Assembly: GCF_039503195.1 (NCBI RefSeq) | Contig: NZ_JBCJKP010000001.1 | Location: forward strand, 4,030,001-4,094,000 | DNA length: 64,000 nt | Reading direction: 5' to 3' | From: Streptomyces mirabilis | GTDB lineage: Bacteria > Actinomycetota > Actinomycetes > Streptomycetales > Streptomycetaceae | Shown: one piece after another, positions 1 through 7,992 of the stretch | Position numbering within the stretch: the stretch's first letter is position 1 | How the letters are laid out: every line of letters starts with the position of its first letter | Notes under the pieces: model-generated | Databases searched by the model: none | Seen by the model: only the letters and a program-made list of their open reading frames with translations | What the model was told of the DNA's origin: nothing | Position numbers and translations under genes: made by a program

Positions 1-29
1 GCTGGACGTAGGGGGCGTGGCACGGTCGG

Positions 30-170
30 ATGGAGCACTACGAGCAATACGAGCACGACAGGCACGACGGGTACGACGGGTACGACGGGTACGGCAGGCC
101 AAAGAGCACAGCGAGCACGAGAAGCACGATGGGGTGCTACAAGATGCGTGACCGGAGGACGACGAGATGA
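30..170 (+). CDS. possible small ORF with Tyr-Asp-Gly repeats, coupled to the LacI gene
   Basis: An ATG opens a 46-codon frame whose TGA overlaps the ATG of the LacI-family gene as ATGA, the arrangement of translationally coupled genes. The product would be very hydrophilic: a His/Tyr/Glu-rich start, three Tyr-Asp-Gly units encoded by a 9-bp tandem repeat (TACGACGGG), and a basic tail. A G-run lies about 13 bases before the ATG, too far for a good ribosome site. I recognise no family. It may be a real leader or small protein, or only an open repeat tract, so confidence is low. The left edge of the window hides any upstream gene. Confidence 0.25.
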   Translation: MEHYEQYEHDRHDGYDGYDGYGRPKSTASTRSTMGCYKMRDRRTTR

Positions 171-1216
171 CCGTGACCCTGGCGGACGTGGCGGCGCGTG
201 CGCAGGTCTCGCCCGCGACCGTGTCCCGGGTGCTGAACGGGAACTATCCCGTCGCGGCGTCCACGCGCGAGCGGGTGCTGCGCGCGGTGGACGACCTGGA
301 CTACGTACTGAACGGACCCGCGAGTTCGCTGGCCGCCGCCACCTCCGACCTGGTCGGCATCCTGGTGAACGACATCGCCGACCCCTTCTTCGGAATCATG
401 GCGGCCGCGATCCAGTCGGAGATCGGCGGGCCCGGGGGACGTGCGGGCGGCGAACGGCTCGGGGTCGTGTGCAACACCGGCGGCTCCCCGGAGCGTGAGC
501 TGACCTACCTCACGCTCCTTCAGCGCCAGCGCGCCGCCGCGGTCGTCCTGACGGGCGGTGCCGTCGAGGACGCGCCGCACGCGGCGGCGGTCGCGGCGAA
601 GCTGCGCAAGCTCGGGGACGCGGGGACCCAGGTGGTCCTGTGCGGACGGCCGCCCGCGCCCGACGCCCCCGAGGCGATCGCGCTCACCTTCGACAACCGG
701 GGCGGCGGACAGCAGCTCACCGAGCATCTGATCGGGCTCGGCCACCGCAGGCTCGGCTACATCGCGGGCCCGGAGGAGCGGACGACGACCCGGCACCGCC
801 TGGAGGGGCACCGCGCCGCGCTCGCCGCGCACGACATCGAGGACGATCCGCGGCGCACGGTGCATGGACGCTACGACCGTCGGGCCGGCTACGAGGCGAC
901 ACTCGAACTCCTGCGCCGTGACCCGTCGTTGACGGCTGTCGTCGCCGCCAACGACACCGTCGCGCTCGGTGCCTGTGCCGCGCTGCGGGAGGCGGGCCTG
1001 CGTATCCCCGACGACGTGTCCGTCGCCGGCTTCGACGACCTTCCCTTCAGCATCGACGCCGTCCCCGCGCTCACGACGGTGCGGTTGCCCCTCTCGGAGG
1101 CGGGGGCCCGGGCCGGGCGTATCGCGATGGGCCGCGAGGAGCCGCCGCCGGGCGGGATCGCGACGGTGCGGGGGGAGTTGATGGTGCGGGGGTCCACAGG
1201 GGTGCCGCGGGTCTGA
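167..1216 (+). CDS. LacI-family transcriptional regulator
   Basis: A 349-residue cytoplasmic DNA-binding repressor of the LacI/GalR type. The N-terminal helix-turn-helix is clear at residues 4-25 (LADVAARAQVSPATVSRVLN), followed by the hinge. A periplasmic-binding-protein-like effector domain begins near residue 60 (VGILVNDIADPFFG) and ends with the typical VAANDTVALG and DDVSVAGFDD segments. The ATG follows a good GGAGG seven bases upstream. Proteins of this family sense a sugar or related small molecule and repress nearby genes. No sugar transporter lies inside the window, so its targets are probably to the left or elsewhere. Family assignment is secure; the ligand is unknown. Confidence 0.93.
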   Translation: MTVTLADVAARAQVSPATVSRVLNGNYPVAASTRERVLRAVDDLDYVLNGPASSLAAATSDLVGILVNDIADPFFGIMAAAIQSEIGGPGGRAGGERLGVVCNTGGSPERELTYLTLLQRQRAAAVVLTGGAVEDAPHAAAVAAKLRKLGDAGTQVVLCGRPPAPDAPEAIALTFDNRGGGQQLTEHLIGLGHRRLGYIAGPEERTTTRHRLEGHRAALAAHDIEDDPRRTVHGRYDRRAGYEATLELLRRDPSLTAVVAANDTVALGACAALREAGLRIPDDVSVAGFDDLPFSIDAVPALTTVRLPLSEAGARAGRIAMGREEPPPGGIATVRGELMVRGSTGVPRV

Positions 1217-1248
1217 ACGTGGGGTTTTCGCCCCCGCCGCCCCTACCC

Positions 1249-1289
1249 TCCCCCAAGCTCTCGACTTCGCTCGAGCAGGGGGACCCCCA
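1249..1289. repeat. dispersed intergenic repeat, CTCGAG type
   Basis: A C-run, then a core containing CTTCGCTCGAGC, then GGGGGACCCCC. The same element, inverted, occurs at 17851-17889 inside a coding region. The flanking C and G runs pair, so it can form a hairpin. The rest of 1217-1547 has no gene: it also holds a GGGGGCTCCGCCCCC palindrome (near 1302) and a second dispersed repeat at 1347. Confidence 0.75.
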
Positions 1290-1346
1290 TCATCCTCAAC
1301 TTGGGGGCTCCGCCCCCAGACCCCCGGGTGGGCTCATTACCCGCGA

Positions 1347-1373
1347 GCCGGTGGGGGCTGGTCGCGCAGTTCC
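1347..1373. repeat. dispersed intergenic repeat (GCCGGTGGGGGCTGG type)
   Basis: This 27-base segment recurs inverted at 57390-57416 with one difference (GCGCAGTTCC against GCGCGGTTCC). Elements of this kind are common between Streptomyces genes in my experience. Here it lies between the 3' ends of the convergent LacI and phosphoesterase genes. Confidence 0.7.
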
Positions 1374-1547
1374 CCCTACTCACCCGCAGCCGAAGACGCA
1401 CGGGAGGGGGCGTGGCGGTGCGTCGCAAGCGCGTCGCTTACGTTCGGATCGAGCAGCGGGTCGCTTGCCCGGTCCACGTCTGGTCCGGCGGCGACGGGCT
1501 CGACGTACCGCCACGGCCCCGACCCACCCACCCGCCGGGGCCCGCGA

Positions 1548-2975
1548 TCACACGTGCGGACGGTGCCCCTTCTCCTGACGGGGGAACGACTGGTCGGCAC
1601 CGGGCAGCGTCGGCTTCGGAAGGGTCGCGACCTCCTCCTTCGCCTTCTCCAGCTGCTCCGCCGTGTCGTCCGGCAGCCGCGGCGGACGCGGACGCCCGTG
1701 CGAGAAGCGGAACGCCGACGTGAAGTCACCGAACGTCGACCGCCGCCAGTCACTGACGTTGGGCTCCTCGACCCCCGTGAACCGCTCGAGGAACTGCAGC
1801 GCCGAGGTGTGGTCGAAGGCCTCCGACGCCACCCAACCCCCCACCGTCCAGGGCGAGACGATGATCGCAGGCACTCGGAAGCCGCCCCCGATGGGCAGCC
1901 CCTGGACGAACTCGTCCGGCGTACCCGCCGGAGGCGTCGGCGGCGGCACATGGTCGAACAGGCCGTCGTTCTCGTCGTAGTTCAGGATGAAGGCGGTCTT
2001 GCTCCACACCTTCGGGCTGGAGGCGATCGCCTCGATCTTCGACGCGACGAAATCGGCGCCCGCGGCGGGCAGGTAGTCCGGGTGCTCGGACTGAAAGCTC
2101 GTCGGCACGATCCAGGAGACCGCCGGCAGCCGGTCGTTCCGCGCGTCGTCCTCGAACGTGCCCTCCGGCTGCGGGCGCACCCCACGCTCGTACAGCTCGG
2201 ACCCCGGCGCCGCCCCGCGGAAGCTCGCGAACTGCTCCAGCATGTTGCAGCCGTAGTCGTCGTCCTGCTGGTACACCTTCCAGCTGACCCCGGCCGCCTG
2301 CAGCCGCTCCGCGTACGTCGTCCACCGGTACGGCGTCGGCGCCGTGTTGACGAGGACCGGGCCGCCCCGCGTGCCGCCGGGGTCGATCGTGCCGGTCATC
2401 CAGTACAGCCGGTTGGGCCAGGTCGGCCCGAACACCGAGCAGAAGTAGTGGTCGCAGACGGTGAACGTCTCCGCCAGCGCGAACTGGAACGGGATGTCCT
2501 CACGCGTGTAGTAGCCCATCACGTACGGCCCGTTGACCCCGTCCGCCTTGCGGTGCGCCGGCAGCCAGCGGTCCATCTTCCCGCCGTTCCACGCCTCGTG
2601 CTGCACCGCCCACGCGTGGCTCGTGGACGGGATCGCCTGGGCGCTGGACGTGTGGGTGTCGAGATGGAAGGGGAGCAGATACCCCTTCGGGTTCACGGCG
2701 TCGGGCTGGTAGAACACCGACCGCCCGGTGTCGAGCCTCAGCGCGTGCGGGTCGGCGAAGCCGCGTACGCCGGACAGGGTGCCGAAGTAGTGGTCGAAGG
2801 ACCGGTTCTCCTGCATCAGCATGACGACGTGCTCGAGGTCGCGGAGCGAGCCGTGCTTCGGCGGCCCGGCCGCGACGGCCTTCTGGACGCTCGGCGGGAG
2901 GAGGGAGAGCGCCGCGGCGCCGCCCAGCGCCCCCGCGGCCGAACCCAGGAGTCTACGACGTGTCAACTCGGCCAT
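1548..2975 (-). CDS. Tat-exported phospholipase C-type phosphoesterase
   Basis: A 475-residue exported enzyme of the phosphoesterase family (PF04185) that contains bacterial phospholipases C and acid phosphatases; it would hydrolyse phosphate esters such as phospholipid head groups outside the cell. The ATG at 2975 follows an AAGGGG ribosome site and gives a Tat signal (TRRRLLGSAAGALGG, residues 4-18). The mature part opens with LEHVVMLMQENRSFDHYFG, the family's metal-site signature, and continues with NRLYWMTG, SWIVPTSFQSEHPDY and LNYDENDGLFDHVPPP. The open frame extends 74 codons further upstream, but that part looks non-coding and lacks a signal peptide. Three contiguous 11-bp repeats lie 165-197 bp upstream. 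Confidence 0.92.
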   Translation of the reverse strand: MAELTRRRLLGSAAGALGGAAALSLLPPSVQKAVAAGPPKHGSLRDLEHVVMLMQENRSFDHYFGTLSGVRGFADPHALRLDTGRSVFYQPDAVNPKGYLLPFHLDTHTSSAQAIPSTSHAWAVQHEAWNGGKMDRWLPAHRKADGVNGPYVMGYYTREDIPFQFALAETFTVCDHYFCSVFGPTWPNRLYWMTGTIDPGGTRGGPVLVNTAPTPYRWTTYAERLQAAGVSWKVYQQDDDYGCNMLEQFASFRGAAPGSELYERGVRPQPEGTFEDDARNDRLPAVSWIVPTSFQSEHPDYLPAAGADFVASKIEAIASSPKVWSKTAFILNYDENDGLFDHVPPPTPPAGTPDEFVQGLPIGGGFRVPAIIVSPWTVGGWVASEAFDHTSALQFLERFTGVEEPNVSDWRRSTFGDFTSAFRFSHGRPRPPRLPDDTAEQLEKAKEEVATLPKPTLPGADQSFPRQEKGHRPHV

Positions 2976-3139
2976 TTCTACCCCTTCTTGAGACTTCGTC
3001 AGCTCTTCGGAGTCGAACTGCGGGCCACACGGGGGCGGGGCCCGCCGCTTCACTCTCCTAGGGGCGGCCGAGAGTTGGCAGAGGCGTGCGGTGAACTCGT
3101 GGCCACCGCGCGGAAAGGGGTTGGCCACGTCATGACCGG

Positions 3140-3172
3140 GTTGCCGGGGAGTTGCCCGACCGTTGCCCGCGC
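3140..3172. promoter_or_regulatory. three contiguous 11-bp direct repeats, possible PhoP-type box
   Basis: GTTGCCGGGGA, GTTGCCCGACC and GTTGCCCGCGC follow one another without gaps. An 11-bp period of GTT-led units is how Streptomyces PHO boxes are built, and a phosphoesterase gene is adjacent, but the units match the GTTCACC consensus only partly. The 2976-3323 intergenic region otherwise holds the MarR-side elements. Confidence 0.35.
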
Positions 3173-3204
3173 TTGGCTGAAGCCGTAGGCTCGGCATATA
3201 CCTC

Positions 3205-3255
3205 TGACTGAGTCAACTATCAGGTCCGAGCAACCACTATCAGGTCCGAGTAACC
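3205..3255. promoter_or_regulatory. TGACTGAGTCA palindrome plus 20-bp tandem repeat, likely MarR-GNAT operator
   Basis: TGACTGAGTCA (3205-3215) is a perfect dyad around a central G. It is followed directly by two tandem copies of ACTATCAGGTCCGAGYAACC (3216-3235 and 3236-3255). Both lie about 70-120 bp before the MarR-GNAT gene, where an autoregulatory operator would be expected. Confidence 0.45.
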
Positions 3256-3323
3256 CAGGCCGCTGGGCCAGACCCGCGCAGCCCGACTAACAACCGGCGC
3301 CGACCATCCGGGGTTGAGTGATC

Positions 3324-4256
3324 ATGACCGTCCAGGACATCCGCTCCTTCAACCGCTTCTACACGAACGTCATCGGGGCCCTCGACTACGGCCGCCACCT
3401 CTACGCCCCCTACACCCTCACCGAGTCCCGTGTGCTGTACGAACTCGCCCACTCCCCCCGCACCGACGCCGCCGACCTCCGCGGCGAACTGTCCCTGGAC
3501 GCCGGTTACCTGAGCCGCATCCTGAACAAGTTCGAGCAGGACGGCCTGATCGAGCGGACCCCCTCGGAGCGGGACCCGCGGCGGCGCCGCATCACGCTCA
3601 CGGCACAGGGCAGGGAGACGGCGGCCCTGCTGGACGAGCGCTCACGGGAATCGGTGGGGGCGCTGCTGGCGACCGTGCCGGCCGACGACCGCCCCCGGCT
3701 CGCCGAGGCGATGCGGACCGTGCGCACGCTGCTCTCCTCCGGGCGCCCACCACGCAGCGAGGACGTCGTCCTGCGCGATCCCGGGCCCGGCGACCTCGGC
3801 TGGATCGTGCAGCGCAACGCCGCGCTGTACGCCGCCGAGCACGGCTGGAACGCCGACTACGAGGGCCTGGTCGCCCGGATCGTGGCGGACTTCGCCGAGG
3901 ACCACGATCCGCACCTGGAGCGGGTGTGGATCGCCGAGCTGGACGGCCGGCCGGTGGGCTGCGTGATGTGCGTACGCGACGACGCGCCCGGGACCGCCCG
4001 CCTCCGCCTGCTCCTCGTCGAGCCCGACGCGCGCGGGCTGCGCATCGGCGACCGGCTGGTCGAGGCCGTCATCGACTTCGCGCGGGACGGTGGCTACCGG
4101 GACCTGGTCCTGTGGACCAACGACGTGCTCTCCGCCGCCCGCCGCATCTACCAGCGCCACGGTTTCGTCCTCGTCGCCGAGAAACCGCACCGCTCGTTCG
4201 GAGCGGACCTGACCGGCCAGGACTGGCGGTTGGATCTGCACCCCCCGCAGGAGTGA
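3324..4256 (+). CDS. MarR-type regulator fused to a GNAT acetyltransferase
   Basis: A 310-residue fusion. Residues 1-140 form a MarR winged helix (LYAPYTLTESRVLYELAH, then LSLDAGYLSRILNKFEQDGLIER and the RRRRITLT wing). Residues 152-308 form a GNAT domain, with LRLLLVEPDARGLRIGDRLV as the acetyl-CoA-binding motif and AARRIYQRHGFVLV near the end. Fused MarR/GNAT proteins are common in actinomycetes; their substrates are mostly unknown. An in-frame GTG lies six bases upstream, but the ATG is better spaced from the GGGG ribosome site. The adjacent palindrome suggests autoregulation. Confidence 0.9.
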   Translation: MTVQDIRSFNRFYTNVIGALDYGRHLYAPYTLTESRVLYELAHSPRTDAADLRGELSLDAGYLSRILNKFEQDGLIERTPSERDPRRRRITLTAQGRETAALLDERSRESVGALLATVPADDRPRLAEAMRTVRTLLSSGRPPRSEDVVLRDPGPGDLGWIVQRNAALYAAEHGWNADYEGLVARIVADFAEDHDPHLERVWIAELDGRPVGCVMCVRDDAPGTARLRLLLVEPDARGLRIGDRLVEAVIDFARDGGYRDLVLWTNDVLSAARRIYQRHGFVLVAEKPHRSFGADLTGQDWRLDLHPPQE

Positions 4257-4509
4257 CCGGTCTGGCTCACTCGGCTTTCCAGGCGCCACCGCCGGTCGCG
4301 GTTTCGGTCATGTCCGGGGTCGGTCGAGCATGCCTCGGTCGAGCACGCCGGGGTCCGGCGTGACGGCATCCGGCGTTCCGGCGTCGGCCCCGGCGCCCGG
4401 CCCGGTGAGCTGCCACCAACTCGTTCGACCACCCGCAGCCGATTTTTCCCTTCGACTCTCCTTTTGATCGACGACGGCCGACATCGGCACGCGAGTAGGG
4501 TCCATGCAC

Positions 4510-5310
4510 ATGAAGCTGGCCTTCTCCACGCTCGGCGTACCCGGGCTCCCCATCCCCGACGTCGTACGACTCGCCGCCGCGCACGGCTACCACGGCGTGG
4601 AGCTGCGCGCGCATCCCGAGGAGCCGGTGCACCCCGGGATCGGGGCCGCCGAGCGGGCCGAGGTGGTCGCGGAGTTCAAGGCGGGCGGCATCGAGATCCT
4701 GGGCGTGGCGGGCTACGCGCGGGTGGCGGCGCCGGGCGACGACGACACCGTCGTCGCCGAGGTCAAGGAGCTCCTCGACCTCGCCCACGACCTGGGCGCC
4801 CCGTTCGTACGCGTCTTTCCGGGCGCGAGTTCCGAGCAGAGCGTCGAGGAGGCGGACGCGACGGCGGCACGGCGGCTCGGCACGGCCGCGGAGTACGCCG
4901 CCGACCTGGGCGTACGGATCCTGCTGGAGACCCATGACTCGCACCGCACCGGCGCGGACGCGATCAGGATCCTGGGCCTGGTCGGCCACCACCACGTGGG
5001 CTCGCTGTGGGACGTCATGCACACCTGGCTCGGCGGCGAGGAGCCGGCGGAGACCTACGCGGCCCTGTGCACCTACCTCGGCTACCTCCAGGTCAAGGAC
5101 ATCGCCTCCGCCGAGGACACCACCCCGCTCCCCCTCGGCGCGGGCGTCCTGCCCCTCGCCGACTGTGTGGAACTCCTCTCCCGGGAGGGCTGGGACGGCT
5201 GGCTGTGCTGGGAGTACGAGAAGCGGTGGTACGAGGAGGCCGCACCGCTGCCCGAGCTGCTGGGACCGGGTCGGGAGCACCTCGGGCGCCTGCTGAACGA
5301 CTCCGCCTAG
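4510..5310 (+). CDS. xylose isomerase-like TIM-barrel sugar isomerase/epimerase
   Basis: About 266 residues of the AP endonuclease 2 / sugar phosphate isomerase-epimerase superfamily. It begins MKLAFSTLG and shows the metal-site segments typical of the barrel: GYHGVELR near residue 30, [10 protein letters not shown] near 140, [10 protein letters not shown] near 165, LQVKDI near 195 and [15 protein letters not shown] near 240. Such enzymes isomerise or epimerise ketoses or inositol derivatives using a divalent metal. An ATG two codons upstream (4504) is also possible, but AGGG is better spaced from 4510. No sugar kinase or transporter is adjacent, so the substrate cannot be named. Confidence 0.86.
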   Translation: MKLAFSTLGVPGLPIPDVVRLAAAHGYHGVELRAHPEEPVHPGIGAAERAEVVAEFKAGGIEILGVAGYARVAAPGDDDTVVAEVKELLDLAHDLGAPFVRVFPGASSEQSVEEADATAARRLGTAAEYAADLGVRILLETHDSHRTGADAIRILGLVGHHHVGSLWDVMHTWLGGEEPAETYAALCTYLGYLQVKDIASAEDTTPLPLGAGVLPLADCVELLSREGWDGWLCWEYEKRWYEEAAPLPELLGPGREHLGRLLNDSA

Positions 5311-5393
5311 GACCGGTTCCGGCGACGCGCGCACACGCCCGGGCGGCCGTCCCGCGGCTCCCCGCCCCTCGCCGACGGGCTATCGTGGACGCC

Positions 5394-6329
5394 ATGTCGG
5401 CACCGGAACTGATCCGTATCGTCTCCCGCGACTCGCCCATGGCCCTGGCCCAAGTGGAGCGTGTCCGTGCCGAGTTGAGCGCGCTCCATCCGCACATCCG
5501 TACCGAGGTCGTGCCCGTGAGGACGACCGGTGACAAGTGGATGGGCGACCTGGCCAAGGTCGAGGGGAAGGGCGCGTTCACCAAGGAGGTCGACGCGGCG
5601 CTGCTGGCCGGTGAGGCCGATCTCGCGGTGCACTGCGTCAAGGACATCCCCGCGGACCGTCCCCTCCCGGCGGGGACGATGTTCGCCGCGTTCCTGGCGC
5701 GGGACGACATCCGGGACGCCCTCGTGCACCCGGGCGGCCTCACGCTGGACGAGCTGCCGCAGGGGGCCCGGATCGGCACCTCGTCGGTACGGCGGGGCGC
5801 TCAGCTGGCCGCCTCGCACCCGCACTTGGAGTGCGTGCCGTTCCGGGGGAACGCCAACCGGCGGCTGGAGAAGCTGGCGGCCGGTGAGGCGGACGCGCTG
5901 CTGCTGGCGGTGTCGGGGCTGGAGCGGATCGGCCGGGCGGACGTGATCACGGAGATCCTGTCGCCCGAGACGATGATGCCGCCGATCGGGGCGGGGATCC
6001 TGGCCCTCCAGTGCCGTGAGGGCGACACCGACGTCATCGAGACGATCAGCGACCTCGGCGACCCGAACACGCACCGCGAGGCCACGGCGGAGCGGATGTT
6101 CCTGCACGTCCTCCAGGGCCACTGCAACTCACCGATCGCCGGTTTCGCGAAGGCCGACCGCAGTGGCGAACTGTCCCTGCGTGCCTGCGTGTTCACCCCG
6201 GACGGCAAGACCGTACTGAACGCCCACGAGTGGGCGGGCCGCCTCGACGCCGCGACGCTCGGCACGTCGGTCGCCGTCGCCCTGTTGCGTCAGGGCGCCC
6301 GCGAACTGATCGACGACATCCCGCACTGA
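5394..6329 (+). CDS. hemC: hydroxymethylbilane synthase (porphobilinogen deaminase)
   Basis: A 311-residue cytoplasmic enzyme that joins four porphobilinogens into hydroxymethylbilane for haem, sirohaem and corrinoids. Catalytic Asp is at residue 84 ([11 protein letters not shown]), the phosphate-binding TSSVRR and [11 protein letters not shown] segments follow, and the dipyrromethane-cofactor Cys is residue 244 ([12 protein letters not shown]). Family length is about 310. The gene stands alone, not with hemA, hemD or hemB as in the usual actinomycete haem cluster. RGNANRR departs from the usual RGNV(D/N)TR. It may therefore be a second, diverged copy. It converges on aroA, with only 25 bp between the stop codons. 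Confidence 0.93.
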   Translation: MSAPELIRIVSRDSPMALAQVERVRAELSALHPHIRTEVVPVRTTGDKWMGDLAKVEGKGAFTKEVDAALLAGEADLAVHCVKDIPADRPLPAGTMFAAFLARDDIRDALVHPGGLTLDELPQGARIGTSSVRRGAQLAASHPHLECVPFRGNANRRLEKLAAGEADALLLAVSGLERIGRADVITEILSPETMMPPIGAGILALQCREGDTDVIETISDLGDPNTHREATAERMFLHVLQGHCNSPIAGFAKADRSGELSLRACVFTPDGKTVLNAHEWAGRLDAATLGTSVAVALLRQGARELIDDIPH

Positions 6330-6354
6330 TCGCCCCCGCTGATCACCTCACTGA

Positions 6355-7596
6355 TCACCCCAGCGGGCCGGCCCAGGCGGCGAAGGTCTCGTGGAAGGCG
6401 GGGAACGTCTTCCGTACGCAGCCGGGGTCGTCGAACGAGACACCGCCCGGCGCGCGGAGTCCTGTCACCGCGAAGGACATGACGATGCGGTGGTCACCGT
6501 ACGTCTTGATCTCCGCGCCCGGCACGGGCTGCGCACCGGGGTGGATCTCGATCCAGTCGGCCCCGGTCTCCACCCGTACGCCCAGCCGGCGGAGGTTCTC
6601 CGCGCAGGCGTCCAGGCGGTCGCACTCCTTCACCCGTGTGTTGGCGACGTCCTCGATGCGGACCGGGCCCGAGGCGAAGGGCGCGATCGCGGCCAGCGTC
6701 GGCATGGTGTCGGAGATGTCCCGCATGTTGACCGTGAGCCCGCGCAGTTCGCCGGTGCCGGCGACCGTCGTCCCGCCGGAGCCGACCTCCACCCGCGCCC
6801 CCATCCGCCGCAGTACGTCGACGAAGCCCAGGTCGCCCTGGAGCGCGCCGGCGCCCAGGCCGGGGACCGTCACCTCGCGGCCGGTCAGGGCGGCCGCGGC
6901 GAAGAAGTAGCTCGCGGTGGAGGCGTCGGGTTCGACGGCGTAGGTGGTGGCGCGGTAGCCGCCGGGCGAGACCACGAACACCTCGCCCTCCCGGCGCACG
7001 GACGCGCCGAACGTCCGCATCATCGCGAGCGTGATCTCGACGTACGGCGCCGAGACCAGGTCGGTGACGGTGATGCGCAGGCCCTTGCGGGTCAGCGGGC
7101 CGAGCAGCAGGAGGGCGGTCAGGTACTGCGAGGACTGGCCCGCGTCGAGCGTCACGTCACCGCCCTCCACGCCGGCCGCCGCGATCCGCAGCGGATGGTG
7201 GCCCTCCGCCTCGTCGTGCCGCAGGTCGACGCCGAGGTCGCGCAGGGCGCGGGTGAGCGGGAGCAGCGGGCGGCGGCGCATCTGCGGGGAGGCGTCGAAG
7301 CGGTAGGTGCCGTGTCCGGCGGCGGCGAGGGTCGGCAGGAAGCGGGCGGTGGTCGCGCCGTCGCGGCAGTACACGTCGGCGTCGGTGGCCGCCGGGCCCT
7401 GGGGGCGGCCGTCGATCTGCCAGGCGTGCGGGGTGCGGCCGACGCGGTAGCCGAGCCGGGTCAGGCCTTCCGTGAAACCTTCCGTGTCGTCCGACCGGAG
7501 CGGCCGCACGAGGGTCGTGACCCCGTCGGCCGCCGCCGCCAGGAAGAGCGCACGCGCGGTGATGGACTTGGAACCGGGGATGTCGACGACGGCCAT
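6355..7596 (-). CDS. aroA: 3-phosphoshikimate 1-carboxyvinyltransferase (EPSP synthase), divergent form
   Basis: A 413-residue enzyme of the shikimate pathway that adds the enolpyruvyl group of PEP to shikimate 3-phosphate. Catalytic landmarks are all present: PGSKS (Lys near 10), AGQSSQYLTA (near 151), RDISDTMP (Asp near 295), RVKECDRL (Glu near 323), YGDHRIVMSFAVTG (His/Arg near 368) and CVRKTFPAF (Lys near 395). The PEP-site loop reads RDGATTARF (residues 78-86) instead of the common GNAGTAMRP, which places Ala where the glyphosate-determining Gly usually sits. The ATG at 7596 opens MAVVDIPGSKS; the longer frame upstream is not conserved in character. Streptomyces usually carry another aroA elsewhere. 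Confidence 0.92.
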   Translation of the reverse strand: MAVVDIPGSKSITARALFLAAAADGVTTLVRPLRSDDTEGFTEGLTRLGYRVGRTPHAWQIDGRPQGPAATDADVYCRDGATTARFLPTLAAAGHGTYRFDASPQMRRRPLLPLTRALRDLGVDLRHDEAEGHHPLRIAAAGVEGGDVTLDAGQSSQYLTALLLLGPLTRKGLRITVTDLVSAPYVEITLAMMRTFGASVRREGEVFVVSPGGYRATTYAVEPDASTASYFFAAAALTGREVTVPGLGAGALQGDLGFVDVLRRMGARVEVGSGGTTVAGTGELRGLTVNMRDISDTMPTLAAIAPFASGPVRIEDVANTRVKECDRLDACAENLRRLGVRVETGADWIEIHPGAQPVPGAEIKTYGDHRIVMSFAVTGLRAPGGVSFDDPGCVRKTFPAFHETFAAWAGPLG

Positions 7597-7930
7597 GTCC
7601 TCATGCTGGCTCCCCGATCCGCTCCGGCGCGGGAACGTCCGCCAAATGGACCTGTCCCTGCGAGCCCGGCGTCGAACCGTCCCACCCATTCGTCCCACCC
7701 GCACCAATTCCCCGAACCGGCGAAAACCGGGGAACCTCGACCCGCACCGGTTCGTCCAATCCGCATACTGCCGGATGAGTCTCCGCAGAGCGGTGTCGGC
7801 CTCGCTGCTGGCTGCGAACGCTGACCACCCTCTCCGCCGCCTGCGGCCGGCAGCACGCCGTCACCGGCGCGCCCCCCTCCAACTGCGCCGGTGACGGCCC
7901 CTCCTCGGGATACTGTGCACACCCTTGACT

Positions 7931-7975
7931 GGAAGAAACTTCCCGGATATTCGTGATTCCTCGGAAGTTTCCTTC
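7931..7975. promoter_or_regulatory. paired GGAAG-N3-CTTCC dyads before the GH3 gene
   Basis: GGAAGAAACTTCC (7931-7943) is a perfect dyad. GGAAGTTTCCTTC (7963-7975) is nearly the reverse complement of the first (11 of 13 bases), about three helical turns away and 18 bases before the GTG. They look like a pair of repressor half-operators, or a hairpin overlapping the leader. The rest of 7597-7992 (396 bp) contains no gene that I can support. Confidence 0.45.
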
Positions 7976-7992
7976 ATGAGGGAGGAGCGCAC

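Noticed and set aside
1554..3188. Long plus-strand frame opposite the phosphoesterase gene
   Set aside because: Arg/Val-rich product without domains, mirroring the codon bias of the real minus-strand gene, which has a Tat signal and catalytic motifs.
6355..7596. AroA as marker of an arseno-organic natural product cluster
   Set aside because: In Streptomyces, some extra aroA copies mark such clusters, but no PEP mutase, arsenic or related gene is next to this one.
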